A DNA stretch of 64,000 bases, taken from assembly GCF_026342405.1 (NCBI RefSeq), contig NZ_JAPEMU010000004.1:62001-126000 (forward strand), written 5' to 3'. Shown here piece after piece: positions 8,787 through 17,140 of this stretch. Each line of letters begins with the position of its first letter. Positions within the stretch are counted from its first letter, which is position 1. This stretch comes from Kitasatospora sp. NBC_00240 (lineage in GTDB: Bacteria > Actinomycetota > Actinomycetes > Streptomycetales > Streptomycetaceae). A program made the translations under genes and the position numbers. The notes under the pieces are model-generated. The model made no database searches. It saw nothing but the letters and a program-made list of their open reading frames with translations, and was not told where the DNA came from.

Positions 8787-9149
8787 TTAATGAGCTCACG
8801 GCACTCCGCCGACAGCACCTGCACACCTAGGCCAACGCCTCCTGGCCCACAGGTCCAGAGAAGCCCTTAGACCTTTTCCTATCACCCCAATTATCTTCCA
8901 ATTGGGTAGCGCGGATCAGCCCCCTTAACTAATGGCTCTCGCGTTGATGCGGAGAAATTTGCGGCAGACACAGGCCGCGCCAGGCATCGTTTAACGGCAA
9001 AGCGGGCGGTCTACCGGATTAAGTCATTCCAGAAGGTAATGTCCGGCCGCTAGATCCACGTAGCAGGATGCTGTTGTCGACCCTAAGGGCTGTCCCGTAA
9101 TTGATCTTCGGGGCGTCTCGGGCGGTGGGTTGCGTGGCGGCCGCCCGGC

Positions 9150-9238
9150 TCACGCGGCTTGGAGGAGGTTGTGCAGGCGGGCGATGCCGAGCATGGCGTG
9201 GTGAACGCCGTCCCCCTTGAGACGGCAGTCGCGCAGGG
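9150..9238 (-). pseudogene. IS5-family transposase C-terminal fragment
   Basis: Minus-strand reading gives LRDCRLKGDGVHHAMLGIAR followed by LHNLLQAA and a stop at 9150-9152. This ending is common in streptomycete IS5-family transposases. It joins a different gene at about 9238. Confidence 0.7.
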
Positions 9239-9648
9239 GTCACCGCTCCAGCTCTCGCAGCGGACGCTTCCCGATGGGAAGTCCAGCTCAGTGCCACGCG
9301 CCCTGTTGCCGGCTCCCACTCCTGGCGGACTCCGATTACGGGCTCCCCCAGGTGGACCTCGAAGGGTGTCTCGTCATGCACGGGCAGCACGTCGATCCGA
9401 CCCCAGTCGCCCATGTCGAAGCCATCATCCGGCCGAGAGGTCTCGACCATGAGGCACCAGTCCGTGCCGCTGGCGATATTGGTGGACCTGTCTCGATCAT
9501 CGATCAGCCAAACCTCGACCGGGCTGTCGCCGGGCCGCCCATCGTATGTTTGCCACGACGCCAGCACCTGGACGAGGCGCCTGCCGACCAAAGACGAGGG
9601 GTCGATGCCGGGTCCGTGCAGCGGGCAGGCCAGGTTCAAAAGCTCCAC
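9239..9648 (-). pseudogene. Conserved hypothetical protein, frameshifted and 3' truncated
   Basis: From 9648 the product begins MELLNLACPLHGPGIDPSS and reads as a real protein (VEVWLIDDRDRSTNIASGTD, then DWCLMVET). Near 9287 the frame breaks: restoring one G in GTGGCACTGAGCTGG gives RVALELDFPSGSVRCESWSGD. Immediately after WSGD the sequence becomes the transposase tail. I do not know its function; similar small proteins are common in Streptomyces. It is the passenger of the surrounding inverted-repeat element. Confidence 0.6.
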
Positions 9649-9877
9649 CCGGGGACCGTACCGCGACCGTCAGCGCCGCCTCACCTGCTTAAACGGGACA
9701 GCCCTTAGGCTTCACAAACCTCGCCAATAGAGAGGGAGCGTTAAGAAAGACCAGCCGCAGACGGACTCTCATACATGATCAAGGCTCAAGAGGCTCATGC
9801 CGCGTTCTGACTTTCCGTGAGAGGTTGGAGATTTTCTGGAAGTCACAGCTCAATCTACACGAAGCGCACCACAAGCC

Positions 9878-10504
9878 ATGAGCGCACGCTATCATCATCA
9901 TGTGACGAACCACGATGGACACCAACTAGGCGCCGAGGCCGCGCACCGTTTGGCAAGACTTGGATGCTGCACCATAGAGCAGGGCCTCAGCGATGCAGAG
10001 TTTGATGAAATTGAAGGACTGTACGGCTTTCAATTCGCTGAGGATCACCGAGATTTTCTCTCCGTAGGCCTGCCGGTAAGTTCGCCCCCCCGGGAAGGAG
10101 CGAGCTGGAATAATCCTTGGCCAGACTGGAGAAATGGCGGTCCGGATCTTCTTCGGAAACACCTCTCATGGCCTGAAAGAGGCGTTGCACGTGAGATTGA
10201 AATTGGACTCTGGAAACCCGAATGGGGATTGCGTCCCGCCGATCCTGAAGCTGCAATTTCGCTTTCCAGGAATCTACTCAAAGAAGCACCGAGACTAGCT
10301 CCCGTGTATGGGCATAGATTCCTGCCGGCAGGCCCCGGCTATGCCAGGCACCCTATTTTGTCGATTTGGGGAACCGATATCGTGCCCTACGGAGAAAATC
10401 TGATCGCCTATGTCGGAAACGAATTTGACGAAGAATCCGAAACTCCTCAATATGACGCTCGCCCTCAAGTAACTGTCACCTTTTGGCGAGATTTTATTCT
10501 CTAA
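9878..10504 (+). CDS. SMI1/KNR4 (SUKH) family protein, likely immunity protein
   Basis: 208 aa. The layout is that of SUKH proteins: GLSDAEFDEIEGLYGFQFAE (residues about 36-55), a DFLSVGLPV strand, the WPDWRNGG region, then LYGHRFLP-type and SIWGTDIVPYGENLIAYVGN segments. Many SUKH proteins neutralise polymorphic nuclease toxins. Base composition is distinctly lower in GC than neighbours, like the toxin-like gene at 6.8-7.5 kb, suggesting both arrived together and were later separated by insertions. The start at 9878 is the first methionine in a good frame; no strong ribosome site is seen. Confidence 0.75.
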   Translation: MSARYHHHVTNHDGHQLGAEAAHRLARLGCCTIEQGLSDAEFDEIEGLYGFQFAEDHRDFLSVGLPVSSPPREGASWNNPWPDWRNGGPDLLRKHLSWPERGVAREIEIGLWKPEWGLRPADPEAAISLSRNLLKEAPRLAPVYGHRFLPAGPGYARHPILSIWGTDIVPYGENLIAYVGNEFDEESETPQYDARPQVTVTFWRDFIL

Positions 10505-10537
10505 CAGCGTGTCCTATGTGGCCGCCGGAACGTTGGA

Positions 10538-10953
10538 TCAGCCATGGGGAGTTATGGGTGAGGCTGGATCGTTCCTGACGGCTTGTGGGATCTGGTCCGA
10601 GGCCTGGGCGTCGTCGCCGGAGCCGGCCTCGACGCGCAGCTGGTGACCGCCCGGGTCGACGATCGGGCGCACGGGGGTGTTGCGGGTGGCGACCAGGGCG
10701 ACGCGCTGGATGGCGGCGACGGCGTCGGCGACCGGGACGTTGATCGTCATCGGCCAGTCGCCGTCGAAGAAGCTGCCCATCTGCGGGAACTCGCTGTCCA
10801 ACAGGCGGGTCATGTAGGTGCGCCGGCCGGGGAGCGACAGGCCGAACAGCCCTGCCGACCAGTGGACGCTCACGATGTGCTCGCCCTCCATCGCCTTCGC
10901 GGCCTCGGCGAGGCTCTTGCCGGGCACCAGGACCGCCGCAGGGTCGTCGCCTG
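10538..10953 (-). pseudogene. dnaN: DNA polymerase III beta clamp (DnaN) middle fragment
   Basis: The minus strand encodes LVPGKSLAEAAKAMEGEHIV, then TRLLDSEFPQMGSFFDGDWP, then AAIQRVALVATRNTPVR and LEAGSGDDAQASDQI. These match the middle clamp domain of actinobacterial DnaN (PGR.LADAAKA, TRLLDGEFP, VALVAERNTPVRL, AGSGDDAQA). Only about 115 residues remain; the first and last clamp domains are missing and there is no proper start. It abuts the helicase remnant at about 10953. The source may be a second, plasmid- or phage-type dnaN. Confidence 0.7.
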
Positions 10954-12084
10954 ATGGCGCTGCGCTCGCACGACGCGGCCGCCGTCGAGCGCCTGGCCCT
11001 GCCGCAGTCCGAGACCAGGCCGGCCCGCGAGCCGAGGCATGCCGGCGACCCTGAGGAGCGCCGCTCCGGCCAGGCCGGGGAGCAGCTGCTGCAGTTCTCC
11101 ACGCAGCGGGATCCGGCGGTGGTCGCGGCGTTCGTGCGGACCCGGGTGTTGGAGCCGGAGCGGGAGGAGTTCCGGCGGGGCCTGGAGGAGCTGCTGGCCT
11201 ACAAGGCCGCGTTCGGGGACGTGAAGGTCGCCTACGCCTACGTCGCGCCGTCCGGGCACCGGCTCGGGGTGTGGGTGGCCGACCAGCGCCGGTAACAAGG
11301 CCGCCGACGTCCTGGACGCCGAGCGCGTCAAGGAGCTGGACGCCCTCGGCATGGTCTGGTCGGCGTTCGACTCCGCCTTCACCGACAACCTGACCGCGGT
11401 CGCCGGCTATGCGGCCGAGCACGGGCACGCCTGCCCGCCGAACGAGGCCGTCTGGGGCGGGCGGCCGGTCGGGACCATCATGAAGAACCTGCGCACCGCC
11501 CAGCGGCGCACCGAGGCACTGGAACGCCGCGCAGAAGCCGGCGAGGAGGGTCTGGACTGGACAGGGGCGCTGACCGCCGACCGGAAGGCCGCCCTGGACG
11601 CCATCGACCCGGCATGGTGCCCCACCTGGGCAGTGGAATGGCAGCGGTGCTTCGCGCTCGCCTGGCGGCACGTGAAGGCCGGCGGGACCCTGACGGGTGA
11701 TCCGGGCAGCGTCGTCGTCCAGGGCGAAGACCTCGCCGCGTGGGCGCGTACCCAGCGGGTCGGCTGGGACAAGCTCGGACCGGCGCAGCAGTGGCTGTGC
11801 GAGCACGTCCTCGGGCTGGAGCCGCTGGCCGCCGAGCAGCTCCCGCCGGCCAAGGTCGGCCACGCGGAGAAGGAGCGGCGCAACCTCGCCGCAGCCGCCC
11901 AGTACCGGAACGGGAGGGCCACCTGAACGCCCCGCGCAAGCACAAGGAGGCGCTGGAGCTGGCCGACGGCAGCACCGTAAAAGTCAGTCTCGGCCTGTTC
12001 ATCGCCAACAGCCGCAGCCGACGCGCCGACATCCCCACCGAACGCGCCGCCCGCCTCACCGAACTCGGCATGCGCTGGGCGTAG
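10953..12084 (+). pseudogene. Helicase with helicase-associated (HA) repeats, remnant copy 1
   Basis: Three pieces in different frames form one protein tail: 10953-11293 (DAAAVERLALPQSE to LGVWVADQRR), 11296-11922 (KAADVLDAERVKELDALGMV to AAQYR), and 11925-12084 (EGHLNAPRKHKEAL to AARLTELGMRWA). Removing one A at about 11293 and adding one base at about 11922 restores the frame. The W/HG/P pattern is that of HA domains found in large streptomycete DEAD/DEAH helicases. The ATPase half is missing. A second decayed copy lies at 16.5-17.1 kb. Confidence 0.7.
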
Positions 12085-12100
12085 CGGGGCCGGGGGCTAG

Positions 12101-13816
12101 GAGCGTGTCTCAGTAACGGGCAACCCGCCTGCGTCTCGTGACCTTTCATGCGGGATGATCCCGGTATGCGTGGTGGGGATGGGCTGTTCGAGATCGAGCC
12201 GGTCGAGGTGAAGCGGGCGCCGGGTCGTGCGGCAGCGGTGGACAAGACGTTCCGGACGTTCGATCCGCATCAGGTCCTGCTACTGCCGCCGTCTCTGGAC
12301 GACTGGCTGCCCGAGGGCCACCTCGCCCGGTTCGTGGCGGACCTGGTCGACGAGGTACTCGACCTCTCCCCGATCCTGGCCGACTACACCGAGAAGCGGG
12401 GCTACCCGCCATATGACCCCAGGCTGATGGTGCGCCTGCTGATCTACGGCTACACCACCGGCGTCCGCTCCTCGCGGGCGATCGAGCGCAAGTGCTCCGA
12501 CGACGTCGCGTTCCGGTTCCTGGCCGCCGACCAGGCCCCGGACTTCCGCTCGATCGCCCGGTTCCGCCGTCGCCACCTCGACGCCCTGGCCGACCTGTTC
12601 ACCCAGTCGCTGCACCTCGCGACCAAGCTCGGCATGGTCAAGATGGGCCGCGTCGCCCTGGACGGCACCAAGCTCGAAGCGAACGCCTCCAAGCACAAGG
12701 CGATGAGCTACGGCCGCCTCGTCGACAAGGAAGAGCAGGTCGAGGCCGAGATCGCCGCGCTGGAGGCGAAGGCCGCAGCCCTGCTCGCCGACGCCGAGGC
12801 CACCGACGAAGCCGAGGACGCCACCTTCGGCGTCGACGGCAAGGACATGGACCTGCCCGCCGAACTCGACCGGCGCGAGAAGCGCCTCGCCAGGCTGCAG
12901 GCCGCCCGCGCCCAGATCGAGGCCGAGGCCGCCGACAAGGCCCGCCGCCACGCCGAGGACAAGGAACGCCGCCGCCGGCAGCGCACCGGCACCAGCGACC
13001 AGCAGGCCGTCATCGACGCCGGCGAGGCCGCCGCCAAGGCCCGGCCGAAACCGAAGGCCCAGGCCAACTTCACCGACCCCGACTCGCGGATCATGAAGAA
13101 CAGCGACGGCGCCTACATCCAGGCCTACAACGCCCAGGCCGTCGTGGACGAGGCCCACCAGGTCATCACCGCCGCCGACGTGATGACCAACGCCTCCGAC
13201 GCGCTGAACTACACCACGATGCTCGACCAGTCCGCACAGAACACCGGCCGCCACCCCAAGCAGGCCCACGTCGACGCCGGCTACTGCTCCGAGACCAACC
13301 TCGAAGCCGCGCAGGAGCGCCAACTGGCCTGCGGCACCGACACGTTCATGGCTACTGGTCGGCTCGGCCACGACGAACAGGTCCAACCCGCACCACGCGG
13401 ACGCATCCCCAAGAACGCGACCCTGAAGGAGCGCATGGCCCGCAAACTGCGGACCAAGCCAGGCCGGAAGGCCTACAGCCGCCGCAAGGCCATCGTCGAA
13501 CCAGTCTTCGGCCAGATCATGACCTGCCAGAACGGCCGCCAGCTCTTCCTGCGCGGCGAGGACGGCGCCCGCGGCGAGTGGCGCCTGCTCGCCGCCTGCC
13601 ACAACCTCCGCAAGATCTTCCGCCACGCCGGGACATCAGGGCTCGCCGCTCTGGCCGGCTGACCAGCCGGGCCTCCCGGCCGCGACACGAGCCCTGACAG
13701 CCGGACACCCGACGGGCAGGCCCCCGCCACACCCCCACACAGGGCCTGGCAGGGCCGCCGCGACCGCCCCACAGGTCACGCGAGCAGAGCCGCTTGCTCG
13801 TTACTGACCCACGCTC
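12101..13816 (+). mobile_element. IS1182-family insertion sequence, intact
   Basis: Inverted repeats of about 23 bp (GAGCGTGTCTCAGTAACGGG on the left; right end differs at three positions) bound 1,716 bp. Both ends are flanked by CTAG (12097-12100, 13817-13820), a 4-bp palindromic target. It sits between the helicase remnant and the promoter region of the DUF11 gene. Confidence 0.85.
12148..13662 (+). CDS. IS1182-family transposase
   Basis: 504 aa with the family opening (FRTFDPHQVLLLPPSLDDWL, then PEGHLARFVADLVDEVLDLS), an N-terminal HTH-like DUF772 region (YDPRLMVRLLIYGYTTGVRS), and a DDE domain: VALDGTKLEANAS, AHVDAGYCSE and RRKAIVEPVFGQ. A charged, Ala/Glu-rich coiled region (about 190-290) interrupts the catalytic core as is usual. 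An internal ATG at 12166 may be the real start. The frame is intact, so the element may be active. Confidence 0.9.
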   Translation: MRDDPGMRGGDGLFEIEPVEVKRAPGRAAAVDKTFRTFDPHQVLLLPPSLDDWLPEGHLARFVADLVDEVLDLSPILADYTEKRGYPPYDPRLMVRLLIYGYTTGVRSSRAIERKCSDDVAFRFLAADQAPDFRSIARFRRRHLDALADLFTQSLHLATKLGMVKMGRVALDGTKLEANASKHKAMSYGRLVDKEEQVEAEIAALEAKAAALLADAEATDEAEDATFGVDGKDMDLPAELDRREKRLARLQAARAQIEAEAADKARRHAEDKERRRRQRTGTSDQQAVIDAGEAAAKARPKPKAQANFTDPDSRIMKNSDGAYIQAYNAQAVVDEAHQVITAADVMTNASDALNYTTMLDQSAQNTGRHPKQAHVDAGYCSETNLEAAQERQLACGTDTFMATGRLGHDEQVQPAPRGRIPKNATLKERMARKLRTKPGRKAYSRRKAIVEPVFGQIMTCQNGRQLFLRGEDGARGEWRLLAACHNLRKIFRHAGTSGLAALAG

Positions 13817-13970
13817 CTAGCCGGGGCGGCAGCGCGCACCTCGCCCCAGCTGGCGGGTTCAGCCAGCCGCATGCGACACCCGGGTGAACGGAGGTGGCCC
13901 GTCGTCACCTTGCGGGCCGGGCCGGGGCCGCGTGGCGATCGAGTGAAGCGGTCGGCGCGGGTCCGTGATC

Positions 13971-14016
13971 CGGTCCTGCCGGGCGTGTTTTGTACATAGC
14001 AGACCCGGCAGAACCG
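13971..14016. promoter_or_regulatory. 13-bp inverted repeat upstream of the DUF11 gene
   Basis: CGGTCCTGCCGGG (13971-13983) and CCCGGCAGAACCG (14004-14016) pair at 12 of 13 positions around a 20-nt AT-richer loop containing TTTTGTACATAG. It lies about 50 bp before the start at 14068 and may be an operator or a leader hairpin. Confidence 0.4.
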
Positions 14017-14067
14017 CGGTGAGCCGTGACCTGGGCCACATCGCTCGTCCGAGGACAGGAGAAACGC

Positions 14068-14727
14068 ATGGCCAGGTACACGTTCAAGCGACGGGCGTCC
14101 GCTCTGTGCACCCTGATGGGGCTCGGCATCGTCATGCCCCTCGCGCTGGGAACGGGCACCGCACACGCCCAGGCCCAGCTGCAGATCACCAAGACGCACA
14201 AGGGGGACTTCACCCGCGGCGGCCAGGGCACGTACGTCATCACCGTCACCAACAGCGGCGATCAGACAACCGAAGCCAGCCTCTCGGACTTCCTGCCCAC
14301 CGGCCTCACAGTTCGCCCCTACGGGCCAGTCATCACCGCCTCGAACGGCACGGACATCAGCATTAGCAACTGTCTGTACGACGCGAACAGTTTCGACTGC
14401 AACAGCGTCCACTTCTCGCCCGGTGGGAGCTACACGCTGGAGGCCACCGTCGATGTCCTCGCCGACGCCCCGTGCAGCGTCAGCAACACCGCCACCATCA
14501 CGGACGACCTCAACGGTTCCAAGGCCACGGCTACCGACACCGCGCCTATCACGGGCGGCGGGTGCGGCAACAGCGGTGGATCGGGAGGCGGAAACAGCGG
14601 GTCCATCCTGCCCATCAACCTCAGCGGCATCCTGCCCCTGTTCAACAACATCGCCACCAACAGCAACATCTACAGCCCCGGCGCCAGTAACGTCGCCGAC
14701 CAGACCTTCGGCCTGAACACCCCCTGA
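14068..14727 (+). CDS. Secreted DUF11-domain protein
   Basis: 219 aa from ATG 14068, preceded by AGGAGAAACGC. A Sec signal peptide (FKRRASALCTLMG then LGIVMPLALGTGTAHA) ends at an AHA-Q site. Residues about 35-150 form one DUF11 (conserved repeat) Ig-like domain: LQITKTHKGDFTRGGQGTYV, VTNSGDQTT, LPTGLTVR and SNTATITDD. A Gly/Ser linker follows, then a hydrophobic tail (ILPINLSGILPLFNNIATNS). There is no LPxTG or membrane anchor. The role is unknown; DUF11 domains are structural in surface proteins. It stands alone between an IS and a short gene fragment. Confidence 0.85.
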   Translation: MARYTFKRRASALCTLMGLGIVMPLALGTGTAHAQAQLQITKTHKGDFTRGGQGTYVITVTNSGDQTTEASLSDFLPTGLTVRPYGPVITASNGTDISISNCLYDANSFDCNSVHFSPGGSYTLEATVDVLADAPCSVSNTATITDDLNGSKATATDTAPITGGGCGNSGGSGGGNSGSILPINLSGILPLFNNIATNSNIYSPGASNVADQTFGLNTP

Positions 14728-14785
14728 AGCAGCGCGGCAGTGAAGTTCCAGCTGTTGGCGGTGTTGATGCCCCCGCGCGGCAGGC

Positions 14786-15232
14786 GTGCCCGCGCGCCGC
14801 ACGCCACCGTCCAGGCCGCGCAAGTACGTCGACGCGTACGGGCTCGACGCCACCTCCCGCTCCCGCCTCATCGATGCCGTTCTCGACCGCCAGGCCCGCA
14901 ACGCCAGGATGTCGGTGGAGTACCGGGGTGCCCGGCTGGCGGCCCTGCAGACGGCTCTGCTGACCGCTGCCGCCGAGTGGGATCTGGGCCGGGTACTGCC
15001 GTTCCACCACTTCGTGGCGGAGGCGCTGACGCTCAGCATCGGCCTGCGGGACGTGGCCAAGGTGCTGTACGAGCAGGAACCTGCCTTGCACCCGTCCCCG
15101 GAGCTGATCGGGACGAGCTGGCTGGAGTCCGAGCACACCGTGGCCGAGCGGCGTGATAGTGGCCAGTTGGATCTCCCCACTGGCGGCCAGCGAGTGGGGA
15201 GATATCTGGCCGCCAGTGGTCACACTGTGTAG
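14786..15232 (+). CDS. Hypothetical protein, probably a gene fragment
   Basis: 148 aa. The first part (RKYVDAYGLDATSRSRLIDA) recalls the C-terminal end of aminoglycoside phosphotransferase-like proteins, but no catalytic HGD or DxD is present. The middle (LPFHHFVAEALTLSIGLRDV) is helical with no recognised family. The last 25 codons run into a palindromic sequence. It converges on the nitrilase gene. Probably a remnant. Confidence 0.4.
   Translation: MPARRTPPSRPRKYVDAYGLDATSRSRLIDAVLDRQARNARMSVEYRGARLAALQTALLTAAAEWDLGRVLPFHHFVAEALTLSIGLRDVAKVLYEQEPALHPSPELIGTSWLESEHTVAERRDSGQLDLPTGGQRVGRYLAASGHTV
15161..15217. terminator. Nested inverted repeats between convergent genes
   Basis: Two overlapping perfect stems compete: ATCTCCCCACT 15171-15181 with AGTGGGGAGAT 15193-15203, and ACTGGCGGCCAG 15179-15190 with CTGGCCGCCAGT 15206-15217. 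GGCCAG outer arms (15161-15166) also match. It can serve as a bidirectional terminator. Confidence 0.55.
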
Positions 15233-15284
15233 CGCGGGGTGTGACGCGTTCCTTGTGTCACCTGCTCTGCGATGCCGGGAGTGC

Positions 15285-16226
15285 TCAGCTCGCAGGCTTC
15301 AGGACGGGGTTGAGGGCGAGGCGGTTGTCGGTGGGGTGGTGGCCTTCGGGGCTGAAGGGCGGCACGGTGGCGGGGAGGCAGTCGGCGATGAGCAGGGTGT
15401 CGTGGTGGCGGTCTTCGGGGGTGGCGGCGACGAGGGGTTCGCCGTCGGGGGCCCAGATGCCGGAGTTGCCCTGGTACTGCCAGGCGCCGGCGGGGACCTG
15501 TTCGCAGCCGCGGCGGTTGGCGTAGGCGATGAACAGGCGCCAGATGCTGGCCATGGCGGGGATGATGTGGCGGGTGGCGTCCTGGTAGGGGACCTGGCTC
15601 ATGGTGCCGTCGGCCAGGCGGAAGTGCCCGTCGGCGGCGGTGGGCCCGAGCACGACCTGGGCGCCGTGTTCGGCCAGGTACTGGTACAGCGGTGGGAACT
15701 CGCACTCGTAGCAGTTGAGCACGCCCACCGCGATGCCGTTCATGGTGACCACGGGCGGCAGATCCTGACCGAAGGAGTAGTTGCGCCGCTCGGCAGCCCC
15801 GTACAGGTGGGTCTTGCGGTAGTTCGCCGCCACCAGCCCGTCGGTCGCGATCACGCTGATCGAGTCGTAGAAGTCGCTCCCGTCGCGTTCGGGGTAGGGG
15901 AGGACCACGGCGAGGTTGTTCTCCTTGGCCGCCAGCCGGGCGCGCTCGACCGAGGGGCCTTCGCGGTCCTCGGCCAGCTGGCGGCACTGCTCGGGGTCGA
16001 TGGCGTAGCCGGTGGTGTACTTCTCCGGGAACACCACCACCTGGCAGCCGTAGTCCGCCGCCAGCGCGGTCACCTCGACCAGGCGCTCCAGATTTTGCTC
16101 CACCGCCTGGCGGCTGCCGACCGGGCCCTGTCCCTGGTACAGGGCCACCCGCAGCCCTTCGCCGAAAGCGGGCGCCGTGCGCGTAGCAGAGCGGAAGACG
16201 ACACGGACGGGCTGGGTCATGAGCAT
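15285..16226 (-). CDS. Carbon-nitrogen hydrolase (nitrilase superfamily)
   Basis: 313 aa from ATG 16226 with GAGGGAT upstream. The Glu-Lys-Cys catalytic triad is complete: Glu68 in VVFPEKYTTGY, Lys138 in NYRKTHLYG, and Cys172 in LNCYECEFPP. Such enzymes hydrolyse amides, N-carbamoyl compounds or nitriles in the cytoplasm; there is no signal peptide. The first 25 residues extend beyond the usual start of the fold. Neighbours give no pathway, so the substrate cannot be named. Confidence 0.9.
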   Translation of the reverse strand: MLMTQPVRVVFRSATRTAPAFGEGLRVALYQGQGPVGSRQAVEQNLERLVEVTALAADYGCQVVVFPEKYTTGYAIDPEQCRQLAEDREGPSVERARLAAKENNLAVVLPYPERDGSDFYDSISVIATDGLVAANYRKTHLYGAAERRNYSFGQDLPPVVTMNGIAVGVLNCYECEFPPLYQYLAEHGAQVVLGPTAADGHFRLADGTMSQVPYQDATRHIIPAMASIWRLFIAYANRRGCEQVPAGAWQYQGNSGIWAPDGEPLVAATPEDRHHDTLLIADCLPATVPPFSPEGHHPTDNRLALNPVLKPAS

Positions 16227-16509
16227 GAGATCCCTCGTTGAAGGGCGGTCCGGGTGACCGCCGCTCCAGCAAGAACGATTCACCACGCCACCGGACACCA
16301 AGATCCCCGTCCGGCCTGACCAGGACCCGGCTGGGACAAGCACGAGCCGTCAGCGATCGGCCCCCACTCCCGATCACAGGGGGTGACTCCGCTGCTGGCC
16401 GTCCACGGGGAAATCATGGTGGCCGCTGTCAGCGGCGGCAGACCCTTGGTAACTTCTCCTCCCTGCTCGCCGGGGACGGGCTGCAGCTGCTGCGCTACGT
16501 CCTGCCTCG
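16227..16509. other. No gene recognised
   Basis: The stretch before the helicase remnant has open frames in several directions but none with protein-like composition or a ribosome site. The last 60 bases (GDGLQLLRYVLPR on the plus strand) may belong to the helicase or another lost gene. Confidence 0.4.
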
Positions 16510-17086
16510 GTGAAGGTCTTGAGTGAAGGCGTCGACACCTTCGACTGCGACTCGGTGTTCTTCGCCGACGTGCGCGGGTCGATGGTGGACCTGGTGCAGG
16601 CCGTCGGCCGGGCGCTGCGGATGAGGCCGGGCAGTGGGAAGGTCGCCACCATCGTGGTGCCGGTCATCCTCGGTGCCGGGGATCGCGGAGATCAGCTGCT
16701 CTCCTTCCGGGCGTTCGACGGGCTGGCGAAGCTGTTGATGGCGCTGGGCTCGCACGACGCGGCCGCCGTCGAGCCTGGCGCTGCCGCAGTCCGAGAGCCG
16801 GCCCCCGCGCGAGCCGAGGCACGCCGGAGACCCGGAGGAGCGGCGCTCCGGGCAGGGTGAGGCGCAGTTGCTGCAGTTCTCCACGCAGCGGGATCCGGCG
16901 GTCATCGCGGCGTTCGTGCGGACCCGGGTCCTGGAGCCGGAGCGGGCCGAGTTCCGGCGGGGCCTGGAGGAGCTGCTCGCCTACAAGAGGGCCTTCGGGG
17001 ACGTGCGCGTGCGGTACGCCTACACCGCGCCGTCCGGACACAAGCTCGGGGTGTGGGTGGCCGACCAGCGCCGCTACTGCTCTGGC
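16510..17086 (+). pseudogene. Helicase with HA repeat, remnant copy 2
   Basis: 16510-16775 encodes VKVLSEGVDTFDCDSVFFAD then VQAVGRALRMRPGSGKVAT, the last helicase motifs (VI: QAVGRALR). A 2-bp deletion at about 16774 (GAGCCTGG against GAGCGCCTGG in copy 1) breaks the frame, which resumes at 16868 (LLQFSTQRDPAVIAAFVRTR to LGVWVADQRRY). The shared part is very close to 10.95-11.29 kb, so the two are paralogues rather than halves of one split gene. Both ends are missing. Confidence 0.7.
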
Positions 17087-17140
17087 CGCATAGGTTCACC
17101 GTGTTGGGGGTGTCTCTCAGTCTGCCTCCGGTGGGTCTGA

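Larger units (their letters stand above)
9083..9708. mobile_element. Inverted-repeat element carrying a broken passenger gene and a transposase tail
   Basis: Perfect 16-bp inverted repeats (CTAAGGGCTGTCCCGT at 9083-9098; complement at 9693-9708) enclose about 594 bp. If TA is the target, each arm is flanked by TA. Inside are only the last 29 codons of an IS5-type transposase and an unrelated gene, so it cannot move by itself. It looks like an IS whose interior was replaced, now MITE-like. Confidence 0.65.

Noticed and set aside
10954..11863. 441-aa minus-strand frame over the helicase remnant
   Set aside because: Only its last 115 residues (dnaN) look like protein; the rest is Arg/Pro-rich antisense of the helicase.
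12280..13626. 448-aa minus-strand frame
   Set aside because: Antisense of the IS1182 transposase, with Gly/Val/Leu bias and no motifs.
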